This document shows, in pieces, positions 7,002-16,205 of a stretch of DNA of 64,000 nucleotides. The position numbers and the translations under genes were made by a program. Positions within the stretch are counted from its first letter, which is position 1. Each line of letters opens with the position of its first letter. The notes below the pieces were generated by a model, which was given only the letters and a program-made list of their open reading frames with translations, had not been told where the DNA came from and made no database searches. The stretch comes from Mesorhizobium sp. WSM3626 (GTDB lineage: Bacteria; Pseudomonadota; Alphaproteobacteria; Rhizobiales; Rhizobiaceae). The stretch is taken from contig NZ_AZUY01000007.1 of the NCBI RefSeq assembly GCF_000513935.1, forward strand, positions 17,807 to 81,806, given 5' to 3'.

Positions 7002-8483
7002 ATGGCCAAGGTCAACATCCGCAACGAAATCCGCTTCATTCTGAATGGCAGGGATATCGCGCTGTCATCCGTGGCGCCCGATGCGACCTTGCTCGACTGG
7101 CTGCGGCTCGACCGTTCGCTGCGCGGCACCAAGGAAGGCTGTGCCGAGGGCGATTGCGGCGCCTGCACCGTGCTCATCGGCAAGCTTTCGGCCGCCGGAC
7201 TGGTCTATGAAAGCGTCAATGCCTGCATCCGCTTCCTCGGCTCGCTCGACGGCACCCATGTCGTGACGGTCGAGCATCTGCGTGGCGAAGCTGGCCAGTT
7301 GCATCCTGTGCAGCAGGCGATGGTCGATTTCCATGGCTCGCAATGCGGCTTCTGCACGCCGGGTTTTGTCATGTCGCTCTATGGCCTGTGGATGAAGTCG
7401 CCGGACCCGTCGGATGCGACGATAGAAAAGGCTTTGCAAGGCAATCTCTGCCGTTGCACCGGTTACGAGGCGATCATGCGTGCCGCGCACGCCATCTCGA
7501 GCTATGGCAAGGCGGCGAAGGACCCGCTGGCGGCGGAGCGCCGGGACATCACGACACGGCTGCAGGCGTTGCGCGACGGCGCCAGGATCGAGATGGACTC
7601 CGGCAAGACGCGGCTGGTCGTGCCGGCCGATGCCGACGATTTCGCTTCTGTCTTCGAAAAAGAACCCACCGCCACCGTCGTCGCCGGTTCGACCGACGTT
7701 GGCCTGTGGGTGACCAAGCATATGCGCGAAATCTCGCCGGCGATCTTCATCGGCAATCTGCCGGGGCTTTGCACCATCACGGAAGACGATGGTGTCATAT
7801 CGATCGGCGCCGGCGTCACCTACACCGAAGCTTTTTCGATACTGTCGAAACGCATCCCGGCGTTGGGACCGTTGTTCGACCGCATCGGCGGCGAACAGGT
7901 TCGCAACATGGGCACGATCGGCGGCAACGTCGCCAACGGCTCGCCGATCGGCGACACGCCGCCGCCGTTGATCGCACTCGGCGCACGGCTGACTTTGCGC
8001 AAGGGCAAGACGCGGCGCACGATCCCGTTGCAGGATTTTTTCATCGCCTATGGCAAGCAGGACCGCCAGCCAGGCGAGTTCGTCGAGGCCTTGCATGTGC
8101 CGGTGCCGGCAAAGGACGTGAAATTCGCCGTCTACAAGGTCACCAAGCGCCGGGACGAGGACATCACCGCGACCCTTGGGGCCTTCTGCCTGGCTCTGGC
8201 CAAGGATGGCACGGTAGCCGACATCCGCATCGCCTATGGCGGCATGGCGGCAACGCCGAAGCGGGTTGCGGCCGTTGAACAGGCTTTGATCGGCAAGGCC
8301 TGGAACGAAGCGACGGTGGAGGCGGCGATGGCGGAATACGCCAAGGACTTCACGCCGCTCACCGACATGCGCGCGAGCGCCGAATATCGAGCTCTGGCTG
8401 CAAAAAACCTTTTGTTGCGCTTTTACGTGGAAACCACGGGCACCAAGGTGCCGGTGCAGGTATCGCGCAGCGAGGCGGCCTGA
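7002..8483 (+). CDS. xdhA: Xanthine dehydrogenase small subunit (2 x 2Fe-2S, FAD)
   Basis: 493-residue XdhA subunit. The N-terminal ferredoxin-like domain has a 2Fe-2S set at Cys47, Cys52, Cys55 and Cys75; the helical second domain has Cys115, Cys118, Cys150 and Cys152. Residues from about 200 form the FAD-binding domain (VVAGSTDVGLW, NMGTIGGNVANGSPIGD) and the CO-dehydrogenase-type C-terminal domain. It passes electrons from the molybdenum site in XdhB to NAD+ during hypoxanthine and xanthine oxidation to urate. The start has a GGGGAG site upstream, overlapping the end of uraH, and the stop overlaps the xdhB start (TGATG). All cofactor ligands look intact. Confidence 0.96.
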   Translation: MAKVNIRNEIRFILNGRDIALSSVAPDATLLDWLRLDRSLRGTKEGCAEGDCGACTVLIGKLSAAGLVYESVNACIRFLGSLDGTHVVTVEHLRGEAGQLHPVQQAMVDFHGSQCGFCTPGFVMSLYGLWMKSPDPSDATIEKALQGNLCRCTGYEAIMRAAHAISSYGKAAKDPLAAERRDITTRLQALRDGARIEMDSGKTRLVVPADADDFASVFEKEPTATVVAGSTDVGLWVTKHMREISPAIFIGNLPGLCTITEDDGVISIGAGVTYTEAFSILSKRIPALGPLFDRIGGEQVRNMGTIGGNVANGSPIGDTPPPLIALGARLTLRKGKTRRTIPLQDFFIAYGKQDRQPGEFVEALHVPVPAKDVKFAVYKVTKRRDEDITATLGAFCLALAKDGTVADIRIAYGGMAATPKRVAAVEQALIGKAWNEATVEAAMAEYAKDFTPLTDMRASAEYRALAAKNLLLRFYVETTGTKVPVQVSRSEAA

Positions 8484-10846
8484 TGAACAAGCACGCCACA
8501 TCAAACCACAAGGCCGAGAAGATCGTCGGCGGCATCGCTACCGACCAGCGGCATGATTCCGCCCACAAGCATGTCAGCGGCGGCGCCGTCTATATCGACG
8601 ACATGCCGGAGCCGGCCGGCACGCTGCATGCCGGCCTTGGCCTGTCCAAGGTGGCGCATGGCGTTCTGAAAAGCGTCGATCTCTCGGCGGTGCGCGCGGC
8701 CCCCGGTGTCGTCGACGTGCTGACTTATGCCGACGTGCCGGGTGAGAACGATGTCTCGCCCAGCAACATGCATGACGATCCGGTGCTGGCGGAAGGCAAG
8801 GTGCAGTTCTTCGGCCAGCCCATCTTCGCGGTGATTGCCGAAACGCGCGAGGCAGCCCGGCGCGCCGCGCGCCTGGCCAGGATCGAGTATGACGAGCTTC
8901 CCGCCGTGATCGACATCTGGGACCTTGATCCGACGAAGGACAAGCAGGTGACCACGCCGCTGGTCCTGAAGCGCGGCGATGCGGCCGCGGCAATCAAGGC
9001 AGCGCCCCGCCGCATCAAGAGCCGCATGTGGCTTGGCGGCCAGGACCATTTCTACCTCGAAGGCCAGGTGTCGCTCGCCATCCCCGGCGAGGACGACGAG
9101 GTGACCGTCTACTGTTCGACCCAGGGGCCGAGCGAGACGCAGCATCTGGTCGCCCACACGCTCGGCGTGCCGAGTAACGCGGTAACGGTGGAGGTGCGCC
9201 GCATGGGCGGCGGCTTCGGCGGCAAGGAAACGCAGGCCAATCAGTGCGCCGCGATCGCCGCCATTGCCGCCAAGAGGCTGAAGCGCGCGGTCAAGATCCG
9301 GCTCGACCGCGACGAGGACATGACCGCCACCGGTAAGCGGCATGATTTCGCTATCGACTACGAGGTCGGCTTCGACGACGAGGGCAACATCCTTGGCGTC
9401 GACTTCACCTACGCTCTGCGCTGCGGCTTTTCAGCCGACCTGTCCGGCCCGGTCGGCGATCGTGCGCTGTTCCACTGCGACAACGCCTATTTCTATCCAG
9501 CGGTGCTGGCCAAATCGGCGCCGCTTTTTACCAACACCGTCTCCAACACCGCCTTCCGTGGCTTCGGCGGCCCGCAAGGCATGATCGGCGCCGAGCGCGT
9601 CATCGACGAGGTCGCCTTTTCGGTCGGCAAGGATTCGCTCGAGATCCGCAAGCTGAATTTCTACGACCCGATGGAGGCGATCGGCGGCCGCAACGTCACG
9701 CCCTATCACCAGAAGGTCGAGGACTGCATCATCCAGCGCATCGTGGCGGAACTGGAAGAGAGCGCCAGCTATGCACGCCGCCGTCGCGAGATTTCCGCCT
9801 TCAACGCCAACAGCCGCTTCATCAAGCGCGGCCTGGCACTGACGCCGGTCAAGTTTGGCATCTCCTTCACCAAGACCGAGTCCAACCAGGCCGGCGCGCT
9901 GGTGCATGTCTATGCCGACGGCTCGGTGCACATGAACCATGGCGGAACCGAAATGGGGCAGGGCCTGCACCTCAAGGTGGCGCAGGTCGTGGCCGAGGAA
10001 TTCCAGATCGACCTCGACCGCGTGAAGATCACCGCCACCACCACCGCCAAGGTGCCCAACACCGCGCCGACGGCGGCGTCCTCGGGCGCCGATCTCAATG
10101 GCATGGCGGCACAGAACGCGGCGCGCCAGATCCGCCATCGGCTGACCGACTTTGCCGCCGAGAGATACCAGATCCCTGTCGACCAGGTGGTGTTCCTGCC
10201 AAACCGGGTGCGCGTCGGCAACCAGGAGGTCAGCTTCAACGATCTGGTCAAGCAGGCCTATATTGCGCGTGTGCAGCTCTCGGCAGCCGGCTTCTACAAG
10301 ACGCCGAAGATCCACTGGGACCGCGGCAAGGGCCAGGGCCACGCCTTTTATTACTACGCCTATGGCGCGGCCTGCGCCGAAGTGTCGGTCGACACGCTAA
10401 CCGGCGAATATGTCGTCGAGCGCGCCGATATCCTGCACGATTGCGGCCGTTCGCTGAACCGGGCCATCGACCTCGGCCAGGTCGAGGGCGGCTTCATCCA
10501 GGGCATGGGGTGGCTGACCACCGAGGAATTGTGGTGGGACGACAAGGGCCGGCTGCGCACGCATGCGCCGTCGACCTACAAGATCCCGCTGGCGTCGGAC
10601 CGACCGAAGATCTTCAACGTGGCGCTGACTGACTGGTCGCAGGCCTATGAACCGACCATCCATCGCTCCAAGGCGGTCGGCGAACCGCCGCTGCCGCATG
10701 GCATGGCGGTGCTGCACGCCCTGTCGGACGCAGTGGCCAGCGTCGCCGACCACAAGATCTGCCCGCGCCTCGACGCCCCGGCAACGCCGGAACGCGTGCT
10801 GATGGCAATCGAGCGGCTGAAGAAAGCGATCAAGGCTAGCGCCTGA
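8483..10846 (+). CDS. xdhB: Xanthine dehydrogenase large subunit (molybdopterin)
   Basis: 787-residue molybdenum-cofactor subunit that hydroxylates hypoxanthine and xanthine. Visible features are the N-terminal a/b hammerhead domain (AVYIDDMPEP), the cofactor-binding glycine motif GGGFGGKE at 242-249, GGTEMGQG further on, and SKAVGEPPLPHG, in which Glu734 matches the catalytic glutamate of the Rhodobacter capsulatus enzyme. Length equals that of bacterial XdhB. It overlaps xdhA by one base, giving the usual XdhA2B2 complex. The next gene, xdhC, is needed to insert sulfurated cofactor. Nothing is missing from the active site as far as can be read. Confidence 0.96.
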   Translation: MNKHATSNHKAEKIVGGIATDQRHDSAHKHVSGGAVYIDDMPEPAGTLHAGLGLSKVAHGVLKSVDLSAVRAAPGVVDVLTYADVPGENDVSPSNMHDDPVLAEGKVQFFGQPIFAVIAETREAARRAARLARIEYDELPAVIDIWDLDPTKDKQVTTPLVLKRGDAAAAIKAAPRRIKSRMWLGGQDHFYLEGQVSLAIPGEDDEVTVYCSTQGPSETQHLVAHTLGVPSNAVTVEVRRMGGGFGGKETQANQCAAIAAIAAKRLKRAVKIRLDRDEDMTATGKRHDFAIDYEVGFDDEGNILGVDFTYALRCGFSADLSGPVGDRALFHCDNAYFYPAVLAKSAPLFTNTVSNTAFRGFGGPQGMIGAERVIDEVAFSVGKDSLEIRKLNFYDPMEAIGGRNVTPYHQKVEDCIIQRIVAELEESASYARRRREISAFNANSRFIKRGLALTPVKFGISFTKTESNQAGALVHVYADGSVHMNHGGTEMGQGLHLKVAQVVAEEFQIDLDRVKITATTTAKVPNTAPTAASSGADLNGMAAQNAARQIRHRLTDFAAERYQIPVDQVVFLPNRVRVGNQEVSFNDLVKQAYIARVQLSAAGFYKTPKIHWDRGKGQGHAFYYYAYGAACAEVSVDTLTGEYVVERADILHDCGRSLNRAIDLGQVEGGFIQGMGWLTTEELWWDDKGRLRTHAPSTYKIPLASDRPKIFNVALTDWSQAYEPTIHRSKAVGEPPLPHGMAVLHALSDAVASVADHKICPRLDAPATPERVLMAIERLKKAIKASA

Positions 10847-10910
10847 ATCTGGCAGAACGTGCAATTCGGACCGAAAAAGCCTATATTTCCCATTCGGGAA
10901 CCGTGAAACC

Positions 10911-11822
10911 ATGAACTCGAAAGCACAAAGCCTGAAAGCCTTTCTCGGCGGCGTCGGCCGTCTTGCCCTGGTCGAAGTGGCCGGCACCAGGGGCTCGACG
11001 CCGCGTGAGAAGGGCGCCTTCATGCTCGTCTCGCGAACGGCGATCTTTGGCACGATCGGCGGCGGTCAACTCGAATACATGGCCATCGACAAGGCGCGGC
11101 AGATGGTGGCGCCATCGGGTGGGTCCAACCGCCTGCAGTCGACGTCCCGCGTCGCGGTCGACGAAGTCCGCACCACGCTTGACGTCCCGCTCGGCCCCGA
11201 AATCGGCCAGTGCTGTGGCGGGCGGGTCGAGGTGCTGATCCGGTTGGTCGATACCGCATTGGCCGCCGAACTGGTCGCGGCGGCGGAAGCCGAGGAAGCT
11301 CATATGCCGCATGTCTATATTTTCGGCGGCGGTCATGTCGGCCAGGCGCTGGCGTCGACCATTGCGCTCCTTCCCGTGCGCGGCGTCGTCATCGAAACAC
11401 GCGCCGAGGCGCTGGAAGGCATGCCGGAAACCGTGGAGACTCGGCTGACCCCCATGCCGGAGGCCGAGGTGCGCAACGCCCCGGCCGGCACCGCCTTCGC
11501 CATCCTCACTCATGACCATGCGCTCGATTTCCTGATCGTCGCCGAGGCGCTGAAACGCGACGACGCGGCCTATGTCGGCATGATCGGGTCGAAGACCAAG
11601 AAAGCCACGTTCAGGAGCTGGTTCCTGAAGTCGGCGGACGGTACGGAGGCTGAATTCGCCCGCCTCGTCTCGCCGATCGGCGGCGATGCGGTCAAGGACA
11701 AGCGCCCGCCCGTCATCGCCGCGCTGGCGGCCGCCGAGATCATGACGGCGCTGGTCAGCCACGTGACCGCGGATCATCGGGCCCTGCAGGGCAAGGTGAT
11801 GGCCCCGGCTAGACCAGCCTAG
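10911..11822 (+). CDS. xdhC: XdhC molybdenum cofactor insertion/maturation protein
   Basis: 303-residue XdhC. It binds molybdenum cofactor, protects it and hands the sulfurated form to XdhB; it is not part of the mature enzyme. The N-terminal XdhC/CoxI domain shows VEVAGTRGSTPREKGA and GQCCGGRVEVL (a Cys-Cys pair implicated in cofactor handling), and the C-terminal Rossmann domain shows HVYIFGGGHVGQALA and VGMIGSKTKKATF. It follows xdhB by 64 bases on the same strand, consistent with the same transcription unit. It ends tail to tail with the LysR gene, and the 74 bases between hold no obvious hairpin. Confidence 0.95.
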   Translation: MNSKAQSLKAFLGGVGRLALVEVAGTRGSTPREKGAFMLVSRTAIFGTIGGGQLEYMAIDKARQMVAPSGGSNRLQSTSRVAVDEVRTTLDVPLGPEIGQCCGGRVEVLIRLVDTALAAELVAAAEAEEAHMPHVYIFGGGHVGQALASTIALLPVRGVVIETRAEALEGMPETVETRLTPMPEAEVRNAPAGTAFAILTHDHALDFLIVAEALKRDDAAYVGMIGSKTKKATFRSWFLKSADGTEAEFARLVSPIGGDAVKDKRPPVIAALAAAEIMTALVSHVTADHRALQGKVMAPARPA

Positions 11823-11896
11823 GCTGGCTTTCGCGCAAGGCAACCGGATCGGATAGGCCACGAGGCCATCACTTGCAGGCCAGTTCGCCCTTCCGC

Positions 11897-12817
11897 CTAC
11901 TTGCCGGCCAGAAGATCCTTGATCAGCCGCTGGCAGCGCTCCGCCATGAAGTCGAGCAGCAGCCGCACCTTGGGGTCCTGCAGCTTCTTGTGCGGATAAA
12001 CGGCCGCGAACTGCACCGGCGTCGGTGGCGTGTTGCTCAGGATCACCTTCAGCCGGCGGTCGCGGATGAACGGCTCGACCTCGAAGCGCGGCTTGTTGAT
12101 GATGCCGCGCCCTGACAGCGCCCAACCGGTCAGCACGTCGCCATCATCGGTGTCGTATGGGCCGTGTACCTCGAACTTTTGCGGCCCGGTCGGGGTCTGC
12201 AAGGTCCAGACATATTCGCGCGCGCCGGAATAGCGCAGCATCAGGCAATCATGTTTCCTGCCGATCAGCTCCTGCGGCTCCATCGGCTCGCCGCGCGCCT
12301 CCAGATATTTTGGTGCGGCGACCAGCACGCGCTCGCATTCCATGATGCCACGCATCCGAAGACTGGAATCCTCGATGATGCCGAGCCGGAAGGCGACGTC
12401 GATGCCTTCCTTCATGATGTCGACATTGTGGTCCGAGAGCCTGAGCCGCACCTCGATGTCAGGGTATTTGTCATGGAAATCGGGAATGCCCGAGGCCACC
12501 AGCCGTCGCCCGAGACCGAGCGGCGCGGTGACGCGGATGGTGCCGCGCGGCTGGCCGGACAGCGCCGAGACGGCAGCCTCCGCCTCGGTGATCGCTTCCA
12601 GCACCTGCTTGGCGCCGGAATAGAAAACGGTGCCGTGTTCTGTTGGCATCAACTGCCGGGTGGTGCGGTTGAACAGCCGCACGCCGAGATGCTTCTCCAG
12701 TTCCTTGATGCGATTGGAGGCGACAGCCGGCGAAATGCGCATGTCGCGGCCGGCCGCCGACAGATTGCCGAGCTCGACGACGCGGACGAAGACGGCGATG
12801 TTGTCGAGATAGGCCAT
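11897..12817 (-). CDS. LysR-family transcriptional regulator
   Basis: 306-residue LysR-type regulator, with winged HTH at residues 1-60 (FVRVVELGNLSAAGRDM, SPAVASNRIKELEKHLG, LFNRTTR) and a type 2 periplasmic-binding-like effector domain (IRVTAPLGLGRRLV onward). ATG 12817 gives the canonical N-terminus; an in-frame start nine bases earlier is possible. It is divergent from puuD across 132 bases and tail to tail with xdhC, in the middle of the purine island. By the usual LysR arrangement it probably controls puuD-guaD and itself, perhaps also the ureide operons; urate or a downstream ureide would be the expected effector. This is inference from position. Confidence 0.9.
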   Translation of the reverse strand: MAYLDNIAVFVRVVELGNLSAAGRDMRISPAVASNRIKELEKHLGVRLFNRTTRQLMPTEHGTVFYSGAKQVLEAITEAEAAVSALSGQPRGTIRVTAPLGLGRRLVASGIPDFHDKYPDIEVRLRLSDHNVDIMKEGIDVAFRLGIIEDSSLRMRGIMECERVLVAAPKYLEARGEPMEPQELIGRKHDCLMLRYSGAREYVWTLQTPTGPQKFEVHGPYDTDDGDVLTGWALSGRGIINKPRFEVEPFIRDRRLKVILSNTPPTPVQFAAVYPHKKLQDPKVRLLLDFMAERCQRLIKDLLAGK

Positions 12818-12949
12818 ACGGAGCACCTTCGCCGGTTTGTGGCCATCAAACTAGTATTTTCCAATTTTTTTTGAAAGTCATCGTACACCTCGCCTCTTTT
12901 CGTTTGCGCACCACACCGTAAAGTCACCGGATCGGCAGGGACGACTTCA
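12818..12949. promoter_or_regulatory. Divergent lysR-puuD promoter region
   Basis: AT-rich tract (ATTTTCCAATTTTTTTTG, around 12856-12873) inside otherwise GC-rich DNA, running into TTTTTGAAAGT, which also occurs in the puuE-uraH divergent region. LysR regulators commonly bind such divergent regions; specific boxes were not resolved. Confidence 0.4.
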
Positions 12950-14167
12950 ATGATGGATTTCGCGATTTTCTGGGACTGGCTGAGCTTCGCCGTGCGCTGG
13001 CTGCACGTCGTTACCGGCATCGCCTGGATCGGCTCGTCCTTCTACTTCGTCGCACTCGATCTTGGTCTGCGCCAGCGCCCGGGCATGCCGGTTGGGGCCT
13101 TCGGCGAGGAATGGCAGGTGCATGGCGGCGGCTTCTACCACATCCAGAAATATCTGGTGGCGCCGTCCGAGATGCCGGAACACCTGACCTGGTTCAAATG
13201 GGAATCCTACGCCACCTGGCTTTCCGGCTTCGCGATGCTGTGCGTGGTTTATTACGCCGGCGCTGACCTGTTCCTGATCGATCCCAACGTGCTGCCGATG
13301 TCGGTACCGGTCGGCATCCTGCTGTCGATGGCGACGATCGGCGTCGGCTGGGTGGTCTATGATCTCTTGTGCCGCTCGCCGCTCGGAAAGAGCGATACCG
13401 GCCTGATGCTGGTGCTCTACGGCGTGCTGGTGTTCATCGCTTGGGGGCTGACGCATCTGTTCACCGGCCGCGCCGCCTTCCTGCATCTGGGTGCCATCAC
13501 CGCGACGATCATGTCGGCCAACGTCTTCATGGTCATCATTCCCAACCAGAAGATCGTCGTCGCCGACCTCATCGCCGGCCGCAAGCCGGATCCGAAATAC
13601 GGCAAGATCGCCAAGCAGCGTTCGCTCCACAACAACTATCTGACGCTGCCCGTCCTGTTCCTGATGCTGTCGAACCATTATCCGCTGGCGTTCGGCACCG
13701 AGTTCAACTGGATCATCGCCTCGCTGGTGTTCATCATCGGCGTCCTGATCCGCCATTATTTCAACAGCGTGCACAAGCGCGCCGGCAATCCGCACTGGAC
13801 CTGGCTGGGCGCCCTGGTCCTGTTCCTCATCATCATCTGGCTGTCGACGGTGCCGAAGGTGCTGACGGGCGAGCCCAAGGCCTCCGCCGCGGCTGAGGTC
13901 TATATCGCTTCGGCGCATTTCCCGGCCGTGCGCGACACCGTGCTCGGCCGCTGCTCGATGTGCCATGCGCAGGAGCCGGTCTATGAAGGCATCTATCACG
14001 CACCCAAGGGGGTGATGCTGGATACGGATGCTGGCATCGCCGAGCATGCCCGCGAGATCTATCTGCAGGCCGGCCGCAGCCACGCCATGCCGCCAGCCAA
14101 TGTCAGCCAGATCACCGACAAGGAACGGGCGTTGCTGGTGGCGTGGTTCGAAGGCGCGGGGAAATAA
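12950..14167 (+). CDS. puuD: Urate hydroxylase PuuD (membrane protein with cytochrome c domain)
   Basis: 405-residue PuuD-type urate hydroxylase, the integral-membrane enzyme that replaces soluble uricase and produces 5-hydroxyisourate. About eight hydrophobic segments span residues 10-305, with conserved histidines (RWLHVVTGIAWIG, HHEID-like positions such as QVHGGGFYHIQKY, SLHNNYLTLP). The C-terminal periplasmic domain is a c-type cytochrome, with heme motif CSMCH at 335-339 and a likely axial Met in HAMPP. Electrons therefore go to the respiratory chain rather than directly to O2 as peroxide. AGGGA lies eight bases before ATG 12950. It begins the puuD-guaD operon, divergent from the LysR gene. 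This puuD is unrelated to the gamma-glutamyl-GABA hydrolase that shares the name. Confidence 0.94.
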   Translation: MMDFAIFWDWLSFAVRWLHVVTGIAWIGSSFYFVALDLGLRQRPGMPVGAFGEEWQVHGGGFYHIQKYLVAPSEMPEHLTWFKWESYATWLSGFAMLCVVYYAGADLFLIDPNVLPMSVPVGILLSMATIGVGWVVYDLLCRSPLGKSDTGLMLVLYGVLVFIAWGLTHLFTGRAAFLHLGAITATIMSANVFMVIIPNQKIVVADLIAGRKPDPKYGKIAKQRSLHNNYLTLPVLFLMLSNHYPLAFGTEFNWIIASLVFIIGVLIRHYFNSVHKRAGNPHWTWLGALVLFLIIIWLSTVPKVLTGEPKASAAAEVYIASAHFPAVRDTVLGRCSMCHAQEPVYEGIYHAPKGVMLDTDAGIAEHAREIYLQAGRSHAMPPANVSQITDKERALLVAWFEGAGK

Positions 14168-14169
14168 GC

Positions 14170-15486
14170 ATGACCTCGACACTTCTGCGTGGCCGCACGC
14201 TGTCCTTCGTGCGCTGGCCGCAAACCATCGACGACCACTCCGCCTGGCGCTACGAGGAGGATGGCGGGCTGCTGATTAGCGACGGCAGGATCGTTGCAGC
14301 AGGCGCCTATGCCGATGTCGAGAAAGAGGCCGGTGAGACGGCAAAAAAAATCGACCACCGGCCGCATCTCCTGCTGCCGGGCTTCATCGATGCCCATGTG
14401 CATTTCCCGCAGATGCAGGTCATCGCGTCCTATGGCGCCGAACTGCTCGATTGGCTGAACACCTACACCTTTCCCGAGGAAACAAAATTCGCCAACGCCC
14501 AGCATGGCCGCCGCATCGCGCGCCTGTTCCTCGATGAGACGGTGCGCCACGGCACCACCACGGTTGCCGCCTACTGCTCGGTGCACAAGGCGTCGGCGGA
14601 AGCCTTCTTCGCCGAGTCGCATGCGCGCGACATGCTCAACGTCGCCGGCAAGGTGATGATGGACCGCAACGCACCCGAAGGCGTGCTCGATACGCCGCAA
14701 TCGGGCTATGACGACACCAAGGCGCTGATCGCCGAATGGCACGGCAAGGGCCGCCAGCTTTATGCCATCACGCCACGTTTCGCCATCACCTCGTCACCGG
14801 AGCAGATGGAGATGGCCGGCGCGTTGTGCCGCGAACATCCCGACCTGCACATGCAGACGCATCTGTCCGAAAACCACGCCGAGATCGCCTTCACCGGGGA
14901 ACTCTACCCCTGGTCGCGCGACTACACCGATGTTTACGAGCATTATGGGCTGCTGGGCAAAAAGAGCCTGTTCGGCCACTGCATCCATTTGTCGGAGCGC
15001 GAGGCGGACGCGCTGTCGGACAGCGGTTCGGTGGCCGTGTTCTGCCCGACCTCGAACCTGTTCCTCGGTTCCGGCCTGTTCGACTATCAGCGCTTTCGCC
15101 GCCGCGACAAGCCGTTGCGCATAGGGGCCGCCACCGATGTCGGCGGCGGCACAAACTATTCGATGCTGCGCACCATGGACGAGGGCTACAAGGTCATCGC
15201 GCTCAATGGCGAGAAGCTGAACCCGTTCCAGTCTTTCTGGCAGATCACGCGCGGCAACGCAGAGGCGCTGTCGGTGGCGGACAAGATCGGCACGCTGGAG
15301 GAAGGCACCGATGCAGACATCGTCGTGCTCGATGCCAGGGCGACGCCCGCCATGCGGCTCAGGATGGAAACGGTCGAGACGCTGGCGCAGGAATTGTTTC
15401 TGCTGCAGACGCTTGGCGACGACCGAGCCGTGCGCGAGGTCTATGTGGCGGGGCGGGCGGCCAAGAGCGACATGATCGCGGGGTGA
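14170..15486 (+). CDS. guaD: Guanine deaminase
   Basis: 438-residue amidohydrolase-superfamily guanine deaminase, which turns guanine into xanthine for XdhAB. Metal-binding HVH is at 76-78 in GFIDAHVHFPQ; later come the MQTHLSEN histidine, FGHCIHLS and GAATDVGGGTNYSML with the conserved Asp. Two bases separate it from puuD, so they are co-transcribed; ATG 14170 is preferred to longer readings that run back into puuD. Length is standard for GuaD (430-450). A complex palindromic repeat follows the gene and may end the transcript. Confidence 0.95.
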   Translation: MTSTLLRGRTLSFVRWPQTIDDHSAWRYEEDGGLLISDGRIVAAGAYADVEKEAGETAKKIDHRPHLLLPGFIDAHVHFPQMQVIASYGAELLDWLNTYTFPEETKFANAQHGRRIARLFLDETVRHGTTTVAAYCSVHKASAEAFFAESHARDMLNVAGKVMMDRNAPEGVLDTPQSGYDDTKALIAEWHGKGRQLYAITPRFAITSSPEQMEMAGALCREHPDLHMQTHLSENHAEIAFTGELYPWSRDYTDVYEHYGLLGKKSLFGHCIHLSEREADALSDSGSVAVFCPTSNLFLGSGLFDYQRFRRRDKPLRIGAATDVGGGTNYSMLRTMDEGYKVIALNGEKLNPFQSFWQITRGNAEALSVADKIGTLEEGTDADIVVLDARATPAMRLRMETVETLAQELFLLQTLGDDRAVREVYVAGRAAKSDMIAG

Positions 15487-15501
15487 ACCCCGTCTTGCCA
15501 A

Positions 15502-15640
15502 CCGAATTGCGAAGGGCAATTCGGGGCGATCCGGCCTCTCCCCAAGGAGAGAGGAGACCGCCGGCGCTGGCGCCAGGCTCTTCTCCCAACCGGGGAGAAC
15601 GCGGCCGCGCAGCGGCCGGATGAGGGGGCGCCGCGATGCA
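15502..15640. repeat. Rhizobial intergenic mosaic repeat (RIME-like)
   Basis: A string of short palindromes: CCGAATTGC/GCAATTCGG (15502-15524), CTCTCC/GGAGAG (15536-15551), TCTCCC/GGGAGA around 15583-15601 and GGCCGC-GCA-GCGGCC followed by GGATGAGGGGG. The GCGGCCGGATGAGGG-type end resembles the interspersed elements known from many rhizobial genomes. It may also end guaD transcription. Identity is by pattern memory, not search. Confidence 0.6.
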
Positions 15641-15701
15641 AGCTTGACCCGGCCGATGTTGTCGTACAAACGAAACGTCACGATTTTCGGAGAAAAGAGA
15701 C

Positions 15702-16205
15702 ATGGCCGTTGCTGACGACATCGCTCTGATCAAGAGACAGGAAGAGACCCTTGTCTTCGCAGCCTTCGACGAGGCCGTCGCCTTCGAGATCGGCGCAGCC
15801 ATCCGTGGTCGTGCAATGGCCGAGAACCTGCCGATTATCGTCGACATCAGGCTATGGGACCGGCCGCTTTTCTATGCCGCCATGCCGGGTTCGAACGCTT
15901 CCAACCCCGACTGGGCGCGGCGCAAGATCAATGTCGTGAAGCGCTATCTCAGAAGCACTTACCGTCTGGTGCTTGAACAGCAACGTCCTGACCGCACCTT
16001 CAAGATCGGCGAGGGGCTGGATATTGCTGACTACGTGCTGGCCGGCGGCGGCTTCCCGGTCACGGTCAAGGGCGCCGGTGTCATCGGTGTGATCGCGGTG
16101 TCCGGCCTGCCGGAGCGCCAGGATCATGGCGTGGTGGTCGATGCGCTGTGCGATCACCTGGGCATGGACAGGCGCGAGCTGGCGCTGTCCGCGGACCCCG
16201 AATGA
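15702..16205 (+). CDS. UPF0303 / HbpS-like small protein
   Basis: 167-residue protein of the UPF0303 family, related to heme-binding HbpS-type domains (DUF336-like GlcG fold). Visible signs are FAAFDEAVAFEIG, a central RRKINVVKRYLRSTY and the C-terminal GGGFPVTVKGAGVIGVIAVSGLPERQDH, a glycine-rich strand-loop typical of GlcG/HbpS proteins. No signal peptide. A GGAGAA ribosome site precedes ATG 15702. Its stop overlaps the glycerate kinase start as ATGA, which argues for a shared process, perhaps glycolate/glyoxylate use as for GlcG. The molecular function is not established. Confidence 0.8.
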   Translation: MAVADDIALIKRQEETLVFAAFDEAVAFEIGAAIRGRAMAENLPIIVDIRLWDRPLFYAAMPGSNASNPDWARRKINVVKRYLRSTYRLVLEQQRPDRTFKIGEGLDIADYVLAGGGFPVTVKGAGVIGVIAVSGLPERQDHGVVVDALCDHLGMDRRELALSADPE

